Position numbers and translations under genes: made by a program. From Halalkalicoccus sp. NIPERK01 (GTDB lineage: Archaea > Halobacteriota > Halobacteria > Halobacteriales > Halalkalicoccaceae), in the NCBI RefSeq assembly GCF_030287405.1, contig NZ_JASVVV010000002.1, positions 248,001 through 312,000 of the forward strand: a DNA stretch of 64,000 nt, given 5' to 3'. The notes beneath the pieces are model-generated. The model made no database searches. It was not told the DNA's origin and saw only the letters and a list, made by a program, of their open reading frames with translations. Below are positions 24,510-33,959 of the stretch, one piece after another (position 1 is the stretch's first letter; each line of letters starts with the position of its first letter).

Positions 24510-27452
24510 TCAGTCGTCGGCGAGTGCGGGCTTTCGTTCGTCCGAGCGCGGGCCCTCGATGTCGACCGCGGGCAGCAGGTCCCGGAGATAGCGGCCCGTG
24601 TGGGAGGCCTCGATCTCGGCGACCTCCTCGGGGGTGCCCTCGGCGACGATTTCTCCCCCGTTTTCGCCGCCCTCGGGACCCAGATCCACGATGTGGTCGG
24701 CGTTCTTCACGAGGTCGAGTTCGTGTTCGACGACGACCACGGAGTTGCCGCCGTCGACCAGTCGTTGGAGAACGCTGATGAGCTTTCGCTCGTCCTCGCT
24801 GTGGAGGCCGGTGGTCGGCTCGTCGAGCAGGTAGAGCGTGTCGCCGGTGTCGCGCTTGCCGAGTTCCTCGGCGAGTTTGATGCGCTGTGCCTCACCTCCC
24901 GACAGCGTCGTCGAGGGCTGGCCCAGTCGCATGTAATCGAGGCCCACATCGGAAAGGAGTTGGAGGCGACTCGTGAGCCGCGTGTCGTGTTCGAAGAAGT
25001 CGAGGGCCTCCTCGACGCTCATGTCGAGGACGTCGGCGATCGTCTTCCCCTTGTATTCGACGTCGAGCGTCGCGTCGTTGTACCGCGAGCCCCCGCAGGC
25101 CTCGCAGGGCACGTAGACGTCCGAGAGGAAGTTCATCTCGATCTTTACAGTACCTTGCCCGCCACACTCCTCACAGCGCCCGCCCTTGACGTTGAACGAG
25201 AACCGCCCCTTCTCGTAGCCCCGCTGTTTCGCGAGGCTGGTCTCGGCGAACAGTTTACGGACGTAGTCGAAGACGCCGGTGTAGGTCGCGGGGTTCGATC
25301 TGGGAGTACGCCCGATGGGCGACTGGTCGATCAGGCGGACCTTCTCGATGTTCTCGATCCCCTCCACGTCGTCGTGGTCGCCGGGATCGACCGATGTATT
25401 GTCGTTCATCCGGCGGGCGAGCGCCTTGTAGAGGATCTCGAACATCAGGGTGGACTTGCCCGACCCCGAGACGCCCGTGATCGCCGTGAACGCTCCGACG
25501 GGGATTTCGACGTCCACGTCCTTCAGGTTGTGCTGGCGCGCGCCCCTGACCGTCAGCGTCTCCTCGAACCCTCGGCGCTCGTCGGGCACCGGGATCGACT
25601 TCCGACCGGAGAGGTAGTCGCCGGTGATCGACTCCTCGGCCGCACAGATGTCCTCGAAGTCGCCCTGTGCGACGACCTCGCCGCCGCGCTTTCCGGGGCC
25701 GGGCCCCATGTCGACGATGGTGTCCGCCCGGCGCATCGTCGCCTCGTCGTGCTCGACGACGATCAGGGTGTTGCCCAGATCCCGCAACCCTTCGAGGGTG
25801 TCGAGCAGGCGGTCGTTGTCGCGCTGGTGCAGTCCGATGGACGGTTCGTCGAGGACGTAGAGCACGCCCACGAGCCCGCTCCCGACCTGGGTGGCGAGGC
25901 GGATGCGCTGGCTCTCACCACCGGAGAGGGTCGCGGCCTCCCGGTCGAGGGTGAGGTATTCGAGGCCGACTTCCTCCATGAACCCGAGCCGCGCGCGGAT
26001 CTCCTTCAAGATCTCCTCGGCGATGGTCAACTCGCGCTCCGTAAGAGCGGCCTCCATCCCCTCGAAGTGCGAGAGGGCGTCGCCAATGGACATCCGGTTG
26101 ACCTCGGTGATCGCGGTGCCGTCGACCAGCACGTGACGCGACTGCTCCTTGAGGCGGGTGCCCTCGCAGGCGGGACACTCGGTGACGGCCATGTAGTCCT
26201 CGATGTGCTCGCGCGTCGAGTCCGAATCCGTCTCGATGTGGCGGCGCTGCAGGTTGGGGATGACGCCCTCGAAGCGCTTTTCCTTTCGCCGGGTCCCGTT
26301 TCGCGTCGAGCGCTTGAACACCACCCGTCGATCCGTCCCGTAGAGGAACTGTTCCTGAATATCGTCGGAGAGCTCCTCGAACGGGGTCGAGGGGCTCACG
26401 CCGAAGTGCTCCGCCACGGAGTCGATCCGCGTTCTGTAGTACGAGCGCTTGTAGCTCCACGGCTCGAAGACGTTCTTCAGGGGTTTTCCGGGGTCCCGAA
26501 CCACGAGCGACTCGTCGACCTCCTTCGTCTTACCCAGTCCTTCGCACTCCGGGCAGGCCCCGTAGGGGCTGTTGAACGAAAAGGAGCGAGTCTCGATCTC
26601 GGAGAAGCGGAAGTCGCTGTTGGGGTTGCCCAGTTCCTCGGAGAACTCGATCGTGACCCGGTCGTCGCCCTCACCGCCGAGCGACCCCGTCGAGCGGGTG
26701 TTCGAGCCCAGATCCATTCCTTCAGGTGGGTCCGGAACGATGAGTTTGAGGACGCCGTCGGCCTCGTCGAGCGCGGTCTCGACGCTGTCTGCGATCCGCG
26801 CCCGTGCGTCCGGCGAGATCTCGATCCGGTCGACGATCACGTCGATCGTGTGGTCGTAGTTCTTGTCCAGGTCGGGTCGATCGAGCGTGAGGTCGTAGCC
26901 CTCGCCGTCGACCTCAACTCTGGAATACCCCTCGGAAACGAGTTCGTCGAAGAGGTCCTCGAACGCGCCCTTCCGGTCGCGGGCGACCGGTGCGGCGATC
27001 ATCGCCCGCGTGCCCTTGGGTAACGAAAGGATCCCTCGGACCATGTCCTGAGCGCTCTGTTCGCCGACCTCCTCGCCCGTGATCGGGTCGTACTGCGTGC
27101 CGATCCGGGCGTAGAGCAGGCGGAGGTAGTCGTGGAGTTCGGTGACGGTGCCGACGGTCGAACGGGGGTTGTTCGCGGCGTTCTTCTGGTCGATCGAGAT
27201 CGCCGGCGAGAGCCCCTCGACGGACTCGACCTGTGGCTTGTCCATCTGCCCGAGGAAGTTCCGGGCGTAGGCGGACAGCGACTCGATATACCGGCGCTGG
27301 CCCTCGGCGTAGATCGTCTCGAAGGCGAGCGAGGACTTGCCCGACCCCGACAGCCCGGTGACGACGGTGAACTGCTCGCGGGGGATCGACACGTCGAGGT
27401 CCTTGAGGTTATGTTCCTCTGCTCCACGGACCTCAATAAAATCCCGACTCAT
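24510..27452 (-). CDS. uvrA: Excinuclease ABC subunit A
   Basis: A 980-residue damage-recognition ATPase of nucleotide excision repair. Both ATPase halves are intact: Walker A GLSGSGKSS and GVSGSGKST, signatures LSGGESQRIRLA and LSGGEAQRIKLA. Zinc modules are visible (CPECEGLG, CPACEGTR, and CEECGGQG with CEACGG). Length and domain order match bacterial UvrA, as in haloarchaea generally. uvrB and uvrC are not in the window. The ATG at 27452 faces the MarR gene across a 142-base gap. Confidence 0.97.
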   Translation of the reverse strand: MSRDFIEVRGAEEHNLKDLDVSIPREQFTVVTGLSGSGKSSLAFETIYAEGQRRYIESLSAYARNFLGQMDKPQVESVEGLSPAISIDQKNAANNPRSTVGTVTELHDYLRLLYARIGTQYDPITGEEVGEQSAQDMVRGILSLPKGTRAMIAAPVARDRKGAFEDLFDELVSEGYSRVEVDGEGYDLTLDRPDLDKNYDHTIDVIVDRIEISPDARARIADSVETALDEADGVLKLIVPDPPEGMDLGSNTRSTGSLGGEGDDRVTIEFSEELGNPNSDFRFSEIETRSFSFNSPYGACPECEGLGKTKEVDESLVVRDPGKPLKNVFEPWSYKRSYYRTRIDSVAEHFGVSPSTPFEELSDDIQEQFLYGTDRRVVFKRSTRNGTRRKEKRFEGVIPNLQRRHIETDSDSTREHIEDYMAVTECPACEGTRLKEQSRHVLVDGTAITEVNRMSIGDALSHFEGMEAALTERELTIAEEILKEIRARLGFMEEVGLEYLTLDREAATLSGGESQRIRLATQVGSGLVGVLYVLDEPSIGLHQRDNDRLLDTLEGLRDLGNTLIVVEHDEATMRRADTIVDMGPGPGKRGGEVVAQGDFEDICAAEESITGDYLSGRKSIPVPDERRGFEETLTVRGARQHNLKDVDVEIPVGAFTAITGVSGSGKSTLMFEILYKALARRMNDNTSVDPGDHDDVEGIENIEKVRLIDQSPIGRTPRSNPATYTGVFDYVRKLFAETSLAKQRGYEKGRFSFNVKGGRCEECGGQGTVKIEMNFLSDVYVPCEACGGSRYNDATLDVEYKGKTIADVLDMSVEEALDFFEHDTRLTSRLQLLSDVGLDYMRLGQPSTTLSGGEAQRIKLAEELGKRDTGDTLYLLDEPTTGLHSEDERKLISVLQRLVDGGNSVVVVEHELDLVKNADHIVDLGPEGGENGGEIVAEGTPEEVAEIEASHTGRYLRDLLPAVDIEGPRSDERKPALADD

Positions 27453-27569
27453 TGGGAGTTTCCTATGGGTGCGAGGGGGGTATACCCATCGGTTTCAGCG
27501 GCAAGCACTGGGAATGAATGACACGGTACGGGACCGTACACGGGCGTCGTGAACCGATCGACACGATTA

Positions 27570-27583
27570 GTTGCCGGGGCAAC
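27570..27583. promoter_or_regulatory. MarR-type operator palindrome
   Basis: GTTGCC-GG-GGCAAC is a perfect inverted repeat 12 bases before the MarR ATG at 27595. It overlaps the end of a weak TATA-like GATTAG (27565-27570). Its shape matches operators bound by MarR dimers, so autoregulation is likely (inference). Confidence 0.6.
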
Positions 27584-27594
27584 GAATCGGCGTC

Positions 27595-28206
27595 ATGGCC
27601 GGTGCGCATCTGGCGAGGCTTGTCTCGCTCGCGGGTCGCGCGCTGAGCGCGCGGATCGTGGCGGGGCTCGACGAGCACGGAATCGGACGGGGCGAGTATC
27701 GGGTGCTGTTCGCGCTCTGTGAGCGGGAGGGGGTCTCCCAGACGGACCTCTGTGAGCGCCATCGGCTCGATAAGGGCGCGCTGGCGCGAGTCGTGGCCCG
27801 CCTCGAAGAACGGGGCTACGTCGAGCGCCGTCCCGACCCCGACGACGGGCGCCGAAAGCTGCTGTACCTCACCGACGCGGGCGAGGCGCTCCGCCCCGAG
27901 ATCGAGGATCTGAAGGCGCGCATCGACCGGGAGCTCACGGCGGGGTTCTCCGAGGCCGAGCGGGAGGCGTTCGCCGAGTCGCTCGAGCGGGCCTGTCGGA
28001 ACCTGGGAGTACCCCGGAGGGCGAGCGGTGATGGACCGCTCCGCGGATCGAGCGCTCTGGGTGATCGTCGCCTCGGCGACCCTGACCGTGATGGCGGGGG
28101 CGATCCTCGGCCCGATCACCAACGAGATCCGAATTGCACTGGAGGTCTCGCCGTCGCTCGCGGGCCTCATCATCACGACCCACGGCCTGTTCATCGTCCT
28201 CTGTAG
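27595..28206 (+). CDS. MarR-family transcriptional regulator, reading frame runs past its expected end
   Basis: Residues 1-145 form a complete MarR protein: helix 1 LARLVSLAGRALSARIVAGLDE, winged helix SQTDLCERHRLDKGALARVVARLEERGYVERR, wing DPDDGRRKLLYLT, and a C-terminal dimer helix ending near ERACRNLGVPRR. The frame then continues about 58 codons into the next gene as Arg/Asp-rich sequence with no family character. A one-base gain near the 3' end would instead stop at TGA overlapping the MFS start (TGATG, 28029-28033). The gene therefore probably carries a small frameshift, natural or in the assembly. It likely represses itself and the adjacent exporter. Confidence 0.8.
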   Translation: MAGAHLARLVSLAGRALSARIVAGLDEHGIGRGEYRVLFALCEREGVSQTDLCERHRLDKGALARVVARLEERGYVERRPDPDDGRRKLLYLTDAGEALRPEIEDLKARIDRELTAGFSEAEREAFAESLERACRNLGVPRRASGDGPLRGSSALGDRRLGDPDRDGGGDPRPDHQRDPNCTGGLAVARGPHHHDPRPVHRPL

Positions 28207-29209
28207 CCCGTTCGTCGGCGCGCTGATCGACCGGATCGGTCCCCGAGTGCCCTACATCGCCGGCCTCTTCCTCTACGCGCTCGCGGGCGGGGCGGGGCTG
28301 GTGATCGAGTCGTTCGTCCCGCTCCTGATCTCGCGTGCGGTGCTGGGGGTCGGGGTCGCGCTGATCTACACCTCGATCACGGTGTTGATCTACGGTCTCT
28401 ATGCGGACTCGCGAAAGGACCGGGTGATGGGGCTTCGGGGCAGCGCGAACAGCGTCGGCGCGGCGGTCTGGCCGCTTTTGGGCGGCGCGCTCGGGACGCT
28501 CGCGTGGCAACTCCCGTTCGGGGTCTACCTGCTCGGGCTCCCCCTGGGAATCCTCGCGGCGCTCACCGTTCCCGACGTGTCCCCGGCGAGCGACGCGGGG
28601 CCGGTCGGCGAGCGCTCCGTCCTCGAGATCCTCCGCTCGACGCCGCTGCTGGTTGCGGTCTACGGGCTGATGTTCCTCACGAACCTGCTGCTGTACGCGA
28701 ACGTCGTCTATTACCCGCCACTCCTGGAGGGGTTCGGGATCGAGACACCGGTCGTGATCAGCCTCTACCTGTCGGTGCTCGGGCTCTCGGGCGGGGTGAG
28801 CGCCGCGCTGTACGACCGGATCCGGAACCGCTTCGAGTACCACGAACTCGCGGGGATCGCCTTCGGGCTCTGGACGGTCGCGTTCGTGCTCGCCACCACA
28901 GCTACCTCCGCGCTGCTGGCGGTCGTCCCGATGGTGCTGTACGGCCTCGGGCAGGGGTTGGTCTTCCCCACCGTCCTGTTGTGGGTCGAGGAACTCGTTC
29001 CGCGGGAGCATCAGGGCCGGTTCAGTTCCTACGTGGCGATGGCGGGCTATATCGGCCAGTTCCTCTCGCCGGTTCTCTTTGGCCCCGTCGTCGCCGGCTT
29101 CGGGATACGAGGGGTCTTCGCGAGCGCCGCGGTGGCCGTGGGCACTGGCCTGCTCGTGGTCGTCGGAGCGAGCCATCGTCGCTCACGTCCCCCGGAGAGG
29201 TGGGGGTGA
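28031..29209 (+). CDS. Major facilitator superfamily exporter linked to MarR
   Basis: A 392-residue, 12-span permease. The loop after span 2 reads SPFVGALIDRIGPRVPYIAG, and the family's second-half loop is SAALYDRIRNRFEYHELAG. The position directly behind a MarR regulator with an operator-like palindrome suggests drug or metabolite efflux under local repression (inference from context). The ATG at 28031 is chosen; a GTG one codon earlier is equally in frame. No Shine-Dalgarno sequence is obvious, so coupling to MarR translation is plausible. Confidence 0.88.
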   Translation: MDRSADRALWVIVASATLTVMAGAILGPITNEIRIALEVSPSLAGLIITTHGLFIVLCSPFVGALIDRIGPRVPYIAGLFLYALAGGAGLVIESFVPLLISRAVLGVGVALIYTSITVLIYGLYADSRKDRVMGLRGSANSVGAAVWPLLGGALGTLAWQLPFGVYLLGLPLGILAALTVPDVSPASDAGPVGERSVLEILRSTPLLVAVYGLMFLTNLLLYANVVYYPPLLEGFGIETPVVISLYLSVLGLSGGVSAALYDRIRNRFEYHELAGIAFGLWTVAFVLATTATSALLAVVPMVLYGLGQGLVFPTVLLWVEELVPREHQGRFSSYVAMAGYIGQFLSPVLFGPVVAGFGIRGVFASAAVAVGTGLLVVVGASHRRSRPPERWG

Positions 29210-29263
29210 TCGGAGTAGTCGAGGAGCGACGATTCCCACAGATTATGTATCGCCGTATGGGGT

Positions 29264-30169
29264 TTATTCGAGGTCGGCGAGGCGCTCGAAGGATCCCTCG
29301 CGAACGGCGGCGACGAGTTCGCTCTCGTCGATTTCGGGGACTTTTCCGGGGTACTTTCGCTCGAAATACCCGAACAGGTTGCGGACGTCGCGTCCGAGGA
29401 ACTCCTCCGCGTTCTCGTGGTCGGCGGGGACCGCCTGTGGCCAGTCGAAGATCGTGATTCCCTCCTCGCTCACGAAGACGTTGTACTGGCTCATGTCGGC
29501 GTGGACGTAGCCCATCTCGTACGCCCGTGTGAGTTCCCGGAGGATCATATCGAGGATCGGGCGGACCTGCTCGGGTTCGAGTTTCGTCCGCGAGAGTTCG
29601 ACGCCCTCTATTTTCTCCATGATCAGCGCGTGGCGGTTCTGGTCCTCGGGACGAGGGACCGAAACGTCGGGATAGAGCGCTTCGAGGGCCTCGTACTCGC
29701 GCTCGGCGGCCTTTCGAGCGGTGTAGAACCACGAGAGGTGCTCCTTCTCGGCGGTGTAATCGCGCTCGCGGCGAACCTCCCTGAAGTTCGTATAGCCCTC
29801 GCGGTGGAACTTCAGTGCCATCGGGCGGTACGACTGGACCTCGAAGACGTCGCTTTCCTTGCCGACGCCCAGCGGAACGCCGAATCCCTCGATGGTGCCT
29901 CGCTGGGCGAACGTTCGCAGTGCGAGGGCGTCGTAGCCGTCCATCCGCAGGCGAACCCCCTCGTACTGGATGGTCTTCCGTTCGACGAGTTTGCGATCCA
30001 GACAGCGATTCAGTCGGAAGTCGACCTCCTCGGGCGTGAGACGCGAGAACCGCGGAAGCTTCTCGCGGTTCACCCACTCGCTGAATCGCATCCCGTGTTC
30101 GACACCCGAGAGGAGGTGAAAGTCCTCGGGCGCGAGGTCCTGCATGACGCTCGCGACGTTTCGTGCCAT
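29264..30169 (-). CDS. rio2: RIO2-type serine protein kinase
   Basis: A 301-residue atypical kinase. The N-terminal winged helix (about 1-85) precedes a RIO kinase core: glycine loop GVGKESDVFEVQ near 102, ATP-binding Lys in ALKFH, catalytic loop YVHADMSQYNVFV near 217, and metal-binding IFDWPQ near 233. Archaeal Rio2 acts in small-subunit ribosome maturation. The ATG at 30169 is preceded by GCTTTTAGGC at about 30190-30200 on this strand, which is a suitable TATA position. AT-richer foreign DNA begins shortly upstream. Confidence 0.95.
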   Translation of the reverse strand: MARNVASVMQDLAPEDFHLLSGVEHGMRFSEWVNREKLPRFSRLTPEEVDFRLNRCLDRKLVERKTIQYEGVRLRMDGYDALALRTFAQRGTIEGFGVPLGVGKESDVFEVQSYRPMALKFHREGYTNFREVRRERDYTAEKEHLSWFYTARKAAEREYEALEALYPDVSVPRPEDQNRHALIMEKIEGVELSRTKLEPEQVRPILDMILRELTRAYEMGYVHADMSQYNVFVSEEGITIFDWPQAVPADHENAEEFLGRDVRNLFGYFERKYPGKVPEIDESELVAAVREGSFERLADLE

Positions 30170-30286
30170 TGGCTCCGGTAGGAGCGACGCGCCTAAAAGC
30201 CCCGCGAGGACCCGCGATGAATCACATGCGACGATATAGAATCGAGGGTCACGTGTTCCGAATGTGTCCAGTTTCGTGCAGTATGT

Positions 30287-32135
30287 GGGCTTTTTCTCTG
30301 CACGAGCAGTCAGGGAAGAGCGGAACTGCAGCGTGTTGCTCCGCCCGGCAGGAGAATCACTGAAAACCGTTACTATGTGTTCGTTGTGTCTTTTAAATGG
30401 GGAATAGAAGTATGCGAGTGCAGGATTACGCGAGAAGTTTGCGCGATTTCACCGCGTTGATGAATCGCTTAGCCTTCAAACGCGGTTTCGTCCGCACTTC
30501 AACCTCGTCAATACTCAACTGAATCAGGAAGTCGATAAGTCGCCACATATTGTAGAGTAGTATCCCGAACGCAAAGTGGAACAATCGAACTACGGGTTCC
30601 TTCGAGGAAGTCCACGGAAGGAACGTTTTCAGCGACTGATACGCACTCTCAATGCCCCACCGCCGACGATACCTATTGATGGTTTTTTCAGTCCGTTCGC
30701 GTTCAACTTCCAGTCCATCGTCTACGTCCAAATTTGTGTAGAACGCGACAGTGCCCGCTTCATCGTCTTCACTCTTGATAGACGGGAGCAACACACGGGT
30801 CGTTCTCACTTTCTCATTCGTGGCCCCGCCTCGTACGTTCCCGTGAATCGGGTACTCGTGAGCCACCTCAACATCATGCCCCATCCGATGGATGTCATTT
30901 TTGATACGGGAGTTCAGTGGAACTGGGATGACGTATCTAACCGGGCGCTGGTTGAGTGTGTTCAACACATCGGCAGATGCGAACGCACTGTCTGCGTACA
31001 CGGTATCGATACTGACGTGGTGGAGTGCTTTGTCAAGCAGTTCCTCAACGAGAATTCCCATATTGTCATTTTCGTGAACTGGTTTCAACCCGAGCATGAA
31101 CTTCACATTCTCTCCCACGATGGCGATCGTCGCGTACCTGTAACTCCAATCGTACTCCGTGTCTGGCCGTTCGCGCGTATCCACAATCCACTCGCTCTGT
31201 CTCGCGTGGTCAGTATCACCGTAGAATGGGAGGAGCGTAATATCGATAGCGACAGTCGCAGGGCGCTCGAATTCGAGATGTCGTTTCGCCGTGTTGAGCA
31301 TCAACCCAGTCGAATTATGAAGCATCCGAAGTACGTCAGACCGTTCTAACCGCTTCATGTACTCTACAAAGATGCCTCCACCGGGGCCGCCACCATTTCG
31401 GTCGGTGTTATCGTTGTAGATTTCCGAACCCTGCTTGGCAGCAGTACGCGTCAATCCCATCGTACACTCCGTTTCAATAAACGAATTGAGGTGGTATTGA
31501 GCGTTTGACGCTCGAAGAGGCATCCAGTCACTCCATTCGTCAGCGATGAGATTGACCATCTCACGCGGAACGCTATCGAGTTTGTCACCGATGAAGCGAT
31601 TCACACTACGATGAGAATGATTACCCTTATCTTCAGGAGCAAGCGCCCCCGTACTGAGTGGATGGCCGGTTGCTTGAACGTGCGCTTCAATCCACTCTGC
31701 TTTCCGCTTGAGCGAGTCTTTGAGGTCTTCTGAAAGCCGATTATTCCTCGCTCTGGTCAGGGTTGAACGGCTTGGAAGTTCGTCTGGTTCGAAGCCGAAT
31801 GCGGTCGCCGTCTCTATGTCTTCCGTGATGGTATCAATCGTCTTGCGGTCAGACCACCCGGTGAGGTGTCGGAGAAAGTATGCTCGAACCATCGCCTCGA
31901 ATGGTTTGGATGATGGATGCCAGTTGGGATGAGCGTCATCGTCGTTAGAGATGAGAAAATCAAGGCTCGTTGCGAGATCAAGCGGCGTTGCATCAGGATT
32001 GGATTCCAGTAGGTCACGGGCGGCGCGTTGGAATGGAGTACTCGCTGTATCTACTCCTATTCGAGTCATTCTCGTGCAACACACGCGACTCTCGCCAGCG
32101 TGTTTTACCCCAGTACTCCTATCGTCAAAAAGCCC
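30287..32135. mobile_element. Insertion sequence of the IS4/ISH3-like DDE group, ends uncertain
   Basis: The transposase gene at 30426-32069 is embedded in DNA that is clearly AT-richer than the flanks. The limits given here rest only on a 9-base inverted match, GGGCTTTTT at 30287-30295 and its complement at 32127-32135. No target-site duplication was found, so the true ends may differ by tens of bases or more. Confidence 0.35.
30426..32069 (-). CDS. DDE transposase (IS4/ISH3-like)
   Basis: A 547-residue transposase that looks intact. Acidic residues of the RNase H-like core are visible as VAIDITLLPFYGD (first Asp, near 294), VYADSAFASADVL (second Asp, near 375) and RRWGIESAYQSLK (Glu, near 475). 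The last matches the Y/R-E-K signature of IS4-type enzymes. The ATG at 32069 is preferred to an upstream TTG. Codon use and base composition differ from the chromosome around it (more A/T at third positions), indicating recent transfer. Confidence 0.85.
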   Translation of the reverse strand: MTRIGVDTASTPFQRAARDLLESNPDATPLDLATSLDFLISNDDDAHPNWHPSSKPFEAMVRAYFLRHLTGWSDRKTIDTITEDIETATAFGFEPDELPSRSTLTRARNNRLSEDLKDSLKRKAEWIEAHVQATGHPLSTGALAPEDKGNHSHRSVNRFIGDKLDSVPREMVNLIADEWSDWMPLRASNAQYHLNSFIETECTMGLTRTAAKQGSEIYNDNTDRNGGGPGGGIFVEYMKRLERSDVLRMLHNSTGLMLNTAKRHLEFERPATVAIDITLLPFYGDTDHARQSEWIVDTRERPDTEYDWSYRYATIAIVGENVKFMLGLKPVHENDNMGILVEELLDKALHHVSIDTVYADSAFASADVLNTLNQRPVRYVIPVPLNSRIKNDIHRMGHDVEVAHEYPIHGNVRGGATNEKVRTTRVLLPSIKSEDDEAGTVAFYTNLDVDDGLEVERERTEKTINRYRRRWGIESAYQSLKTFLPWTSSKEPVVRLFHFAFGILLYNMWRLIDFLIQLSIDEVEVRTKPRLKAKRFINAVKSRKLLA

Positions 32136-32361
32136 CGTCAAGCGGAGTGAAAGTGATCCAGTCGATCGGCTGAGAATAATGATTAAGTCCTGTCAAAAGT
32201 GCGGGCCTACTACAGAGAGGGTATTCAGCGATAGAGTTGCTTCAATTCATAGGTTCTTGAGTGAAACAGTCGCTCGATAGTTCGTGCGTATTGATTATAG
32301 AATCCTCATCAGATACTGACACTATTCGCCCTCGCGATGGCTGTCACTGATTTGATGCCCC

Positions 32362-32853
32362 TCAAATCTCTGCCGACGGTCCCCGGTCGGCACTTCTGTG
32401 GGCATCTATAGTGAGTGATAGTGCGGCGGCCAGCAGGAACAGCGTCGGGAGTATGAAATACCACCCAATACTCATGAGTCCGATGACCGAGATGACTGCG
32501 CCGACCAGTGCCGTAACCCACGTTATGCGCCGGTGTCCGGCCCAAGCAGCGCTCCCTCCAAGAGCAACGAGTCCAATTAGAACTACCGCCCAGAAGAACA
32601 GCACCGGGGCGTTCCCGCCGGCACTACCGAGCAAGTAGTCAATCCCGGCCCCACAGCCACGAGTGACTTCGCTGGTAGTAGTAGTCACCTCGCCGCTGCT
32701 GGTCGCCTCGCCACTTCCCGACTGACTGGTCCAACAGGAAACGGGCCCAAACACGCCCATCAAAGCCATGAACCCGATTGCGCCAGTCAAACCAGCCAGT
32801 GCAGCGGCGCTATGGGCAATATTTCGGAGTGACGGTCTGGTGTACTCATTCAT
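32362..32853 (-). CDS. Hypothetical multi-span membrane protein in the foreign stretch
   Basis: A 163-residue protein. It has one span near residues 15-37, a Ser/Thr-rich probably external loop with two cysteines (SCWTSQSGSG, RGCGAG) that could form a disulfide, then two or three further spans (about 83-107 and 110-150). The C-terminus is short and charged. TTTATAATAAA on its strand at about 32876-32886 lies at TATA distance from the ATG at 32853. Composition is AT-richer than core genes. The family was not recognised; it may be cargo of the transferred segment. Confidence 0.7.
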   Translation of the reverse strand: MNEYTRPSLRNIAHSAAALAGLTGAIGFMALMGVFGPVSCWTSQSGSGEATSSGEVTTTTSEVTRGCGAGIDYLLGSAGGNAPVLFFWAVVLIGLVALGGSAAWAGHRRITWVTALVGAVISVIGLMSIGWYFILPTLFLLAAALSLTIDAHRSADRGPSAEI

Positions 32854-33110
32854 ATTGAATATTATTGTTCAATTTATTATAAATATGCGGGCTGAAAGAG
32901 GCATTCTCTCTATCTACCAACCTAATTCCCCTTCGATGACTACTGGCCAGTGACCGATTCGGGCACTGAATCCAACACATTTTCTTGACCTGATAAATAA
33001 TATCCGTGATAGTATCGTAGAGAAATCCATGCACGAGTTTTGACGTTCGGAACTCGTGGAGGGTCGGCCGCCGTCGGTAGCTTGATTGTGCCGCTGGCGA
33101 TGGATGGGGT

Positions 33111-33920
33111 ATGGCTGGAGACCTCCCGCGGATGGGGCTCGGGACCTACTCGGATACGAACCGCGAGCAGTGGGCCGGATGTGTCGAGGCGGCCCTCGAA
33201 ACGGGATACCGACACGTCGACACGGCGCAGGTCTACGGGAACGAGGAGTACGTCGGCGAGGGGATCGCCCGCTCGGGCGTCCCCCGCGAGGAGGTGTTCC
33301 TCGCGACCAAAACGGTCCACGTCGACGTTCCCGGCCCCTCGCGGTCGGCGATCGTCGACTCCGTCGAGGAGAGCCTCGAGAGGCTTCGGACGGGGTACGT
33401 CGACCTGCTGTACGTCCACTGGCCCGTCGGCTGTTACGACCCCGAGACGACGCTCGGCGCGTTCGACGAACTCCACGACGAGGGGCTGATCCGCAACGTC
33501 GGCGTCTCGAACTTCGAGCCCGAGACCATAGAGGAGGCTCGCGGGATCCTCGACGCGCCGATCTTCGCGAACCAGGTCGAGTGTCACCCGTTCCTCCCGC
33601 AGGAGGAACTCCGGGCGTACGCCGTCGAACACGACCACTGGCTGGTCGCCTACTGCCCGCTCGCGCGCGGGGAAGTCTTCGACGACCCCGTCCTCGGGTC
33701 GATCGCCGAGGCCCACGGGACGAGCGAGGCACAGGTCTCGCTGGCCTGGTTGCTCTCGAAGGAGAACGTCGCGGTCGTCCCGCGCTCGACGAGCGCGGGG
33801 CACATCCGCGAGAACTTCGCGGCCCGCGACCTCGAGCTCACGGACGAAGAGATCGAGCGGATCGACGCCATCGAGCGCGAACACCGGCTCATCGACCGCG
33901 AGTACGCGCCGTGGAACTGA
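33111..33920 (+). CDS. Aldo/keto reductase
   Basis: A 269-residue NADPH-dependent TIM-barrel oxidoreductase. The catalytic tetrad is visible: Asp in GYRHVDTAQVYGNE (near 36), Tyr in the same segment, Lys in FLATKTVHV (near 66) and His in YVHWPVG (near 102). The cofactor-binding end shows VAVVPRSTSAGHIREN. It resembles 2,5-diketo-D-gluconate reductase-type enzymes; the physiological carbonyl substrate is unknown. The ATG at 33111 gives MAGDLPRMGLGTY, the usual start. It marks the return to GC-rich chromosome. Confidence 0.92.
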   Translation: MAGDLPRMGLGTYSDTNREQWAGCVEAALETGYRHVDTAQVYGNEEYVGEGIARSGVPREEVFLATKTVHVDVPGPSRSAIVDSVEESLERLRTGYVDLLYVHWPVGCYDPETTLGAFDELHDEGLIRNVGVSNFEPETIEEARGILDAPIFANQVECHPFLPQEELRAYAVEHDHWLVAYCPLARGEVFDDPVLGSIAEAHGTSEAQVSLAWLLSKENVAVVPRSTSAGHIRENFAARDLELTDEEIERIDAIEREHRLIDREYAPWN

Positions 33921-33959
33921 TCCCGGTATCGTGAAGCGATCCCGGACCGTTCCCCATCC

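Noticed and set aside
24600-27023. 807-residue open frame antisense to uvrA
   Set aside because: Sequence is the reverse reading of uvrA with biased Val/Asp/Leu composition and no motif.
27595-28206. MarR frame as a genuine fusion with a 58-residue C-terminal domain
   Set aside because: The extra sequence is just the MFS gene read in another frame and has no fold-like pattern.
30299-32077. Inverted match TGCACGAG at 30299-30306 and 32070-32077 as IS ends
   Set aside because: The right copy touches the transposase start codon, the match is only 8 bases, and no target duplication flanks it.
32846-33034. 62-residue frame on the minus strand upstream of the membrane protein
   Set aside because: It overlaps the promoter of the gene at 32362-32853 and has no protein-like features.
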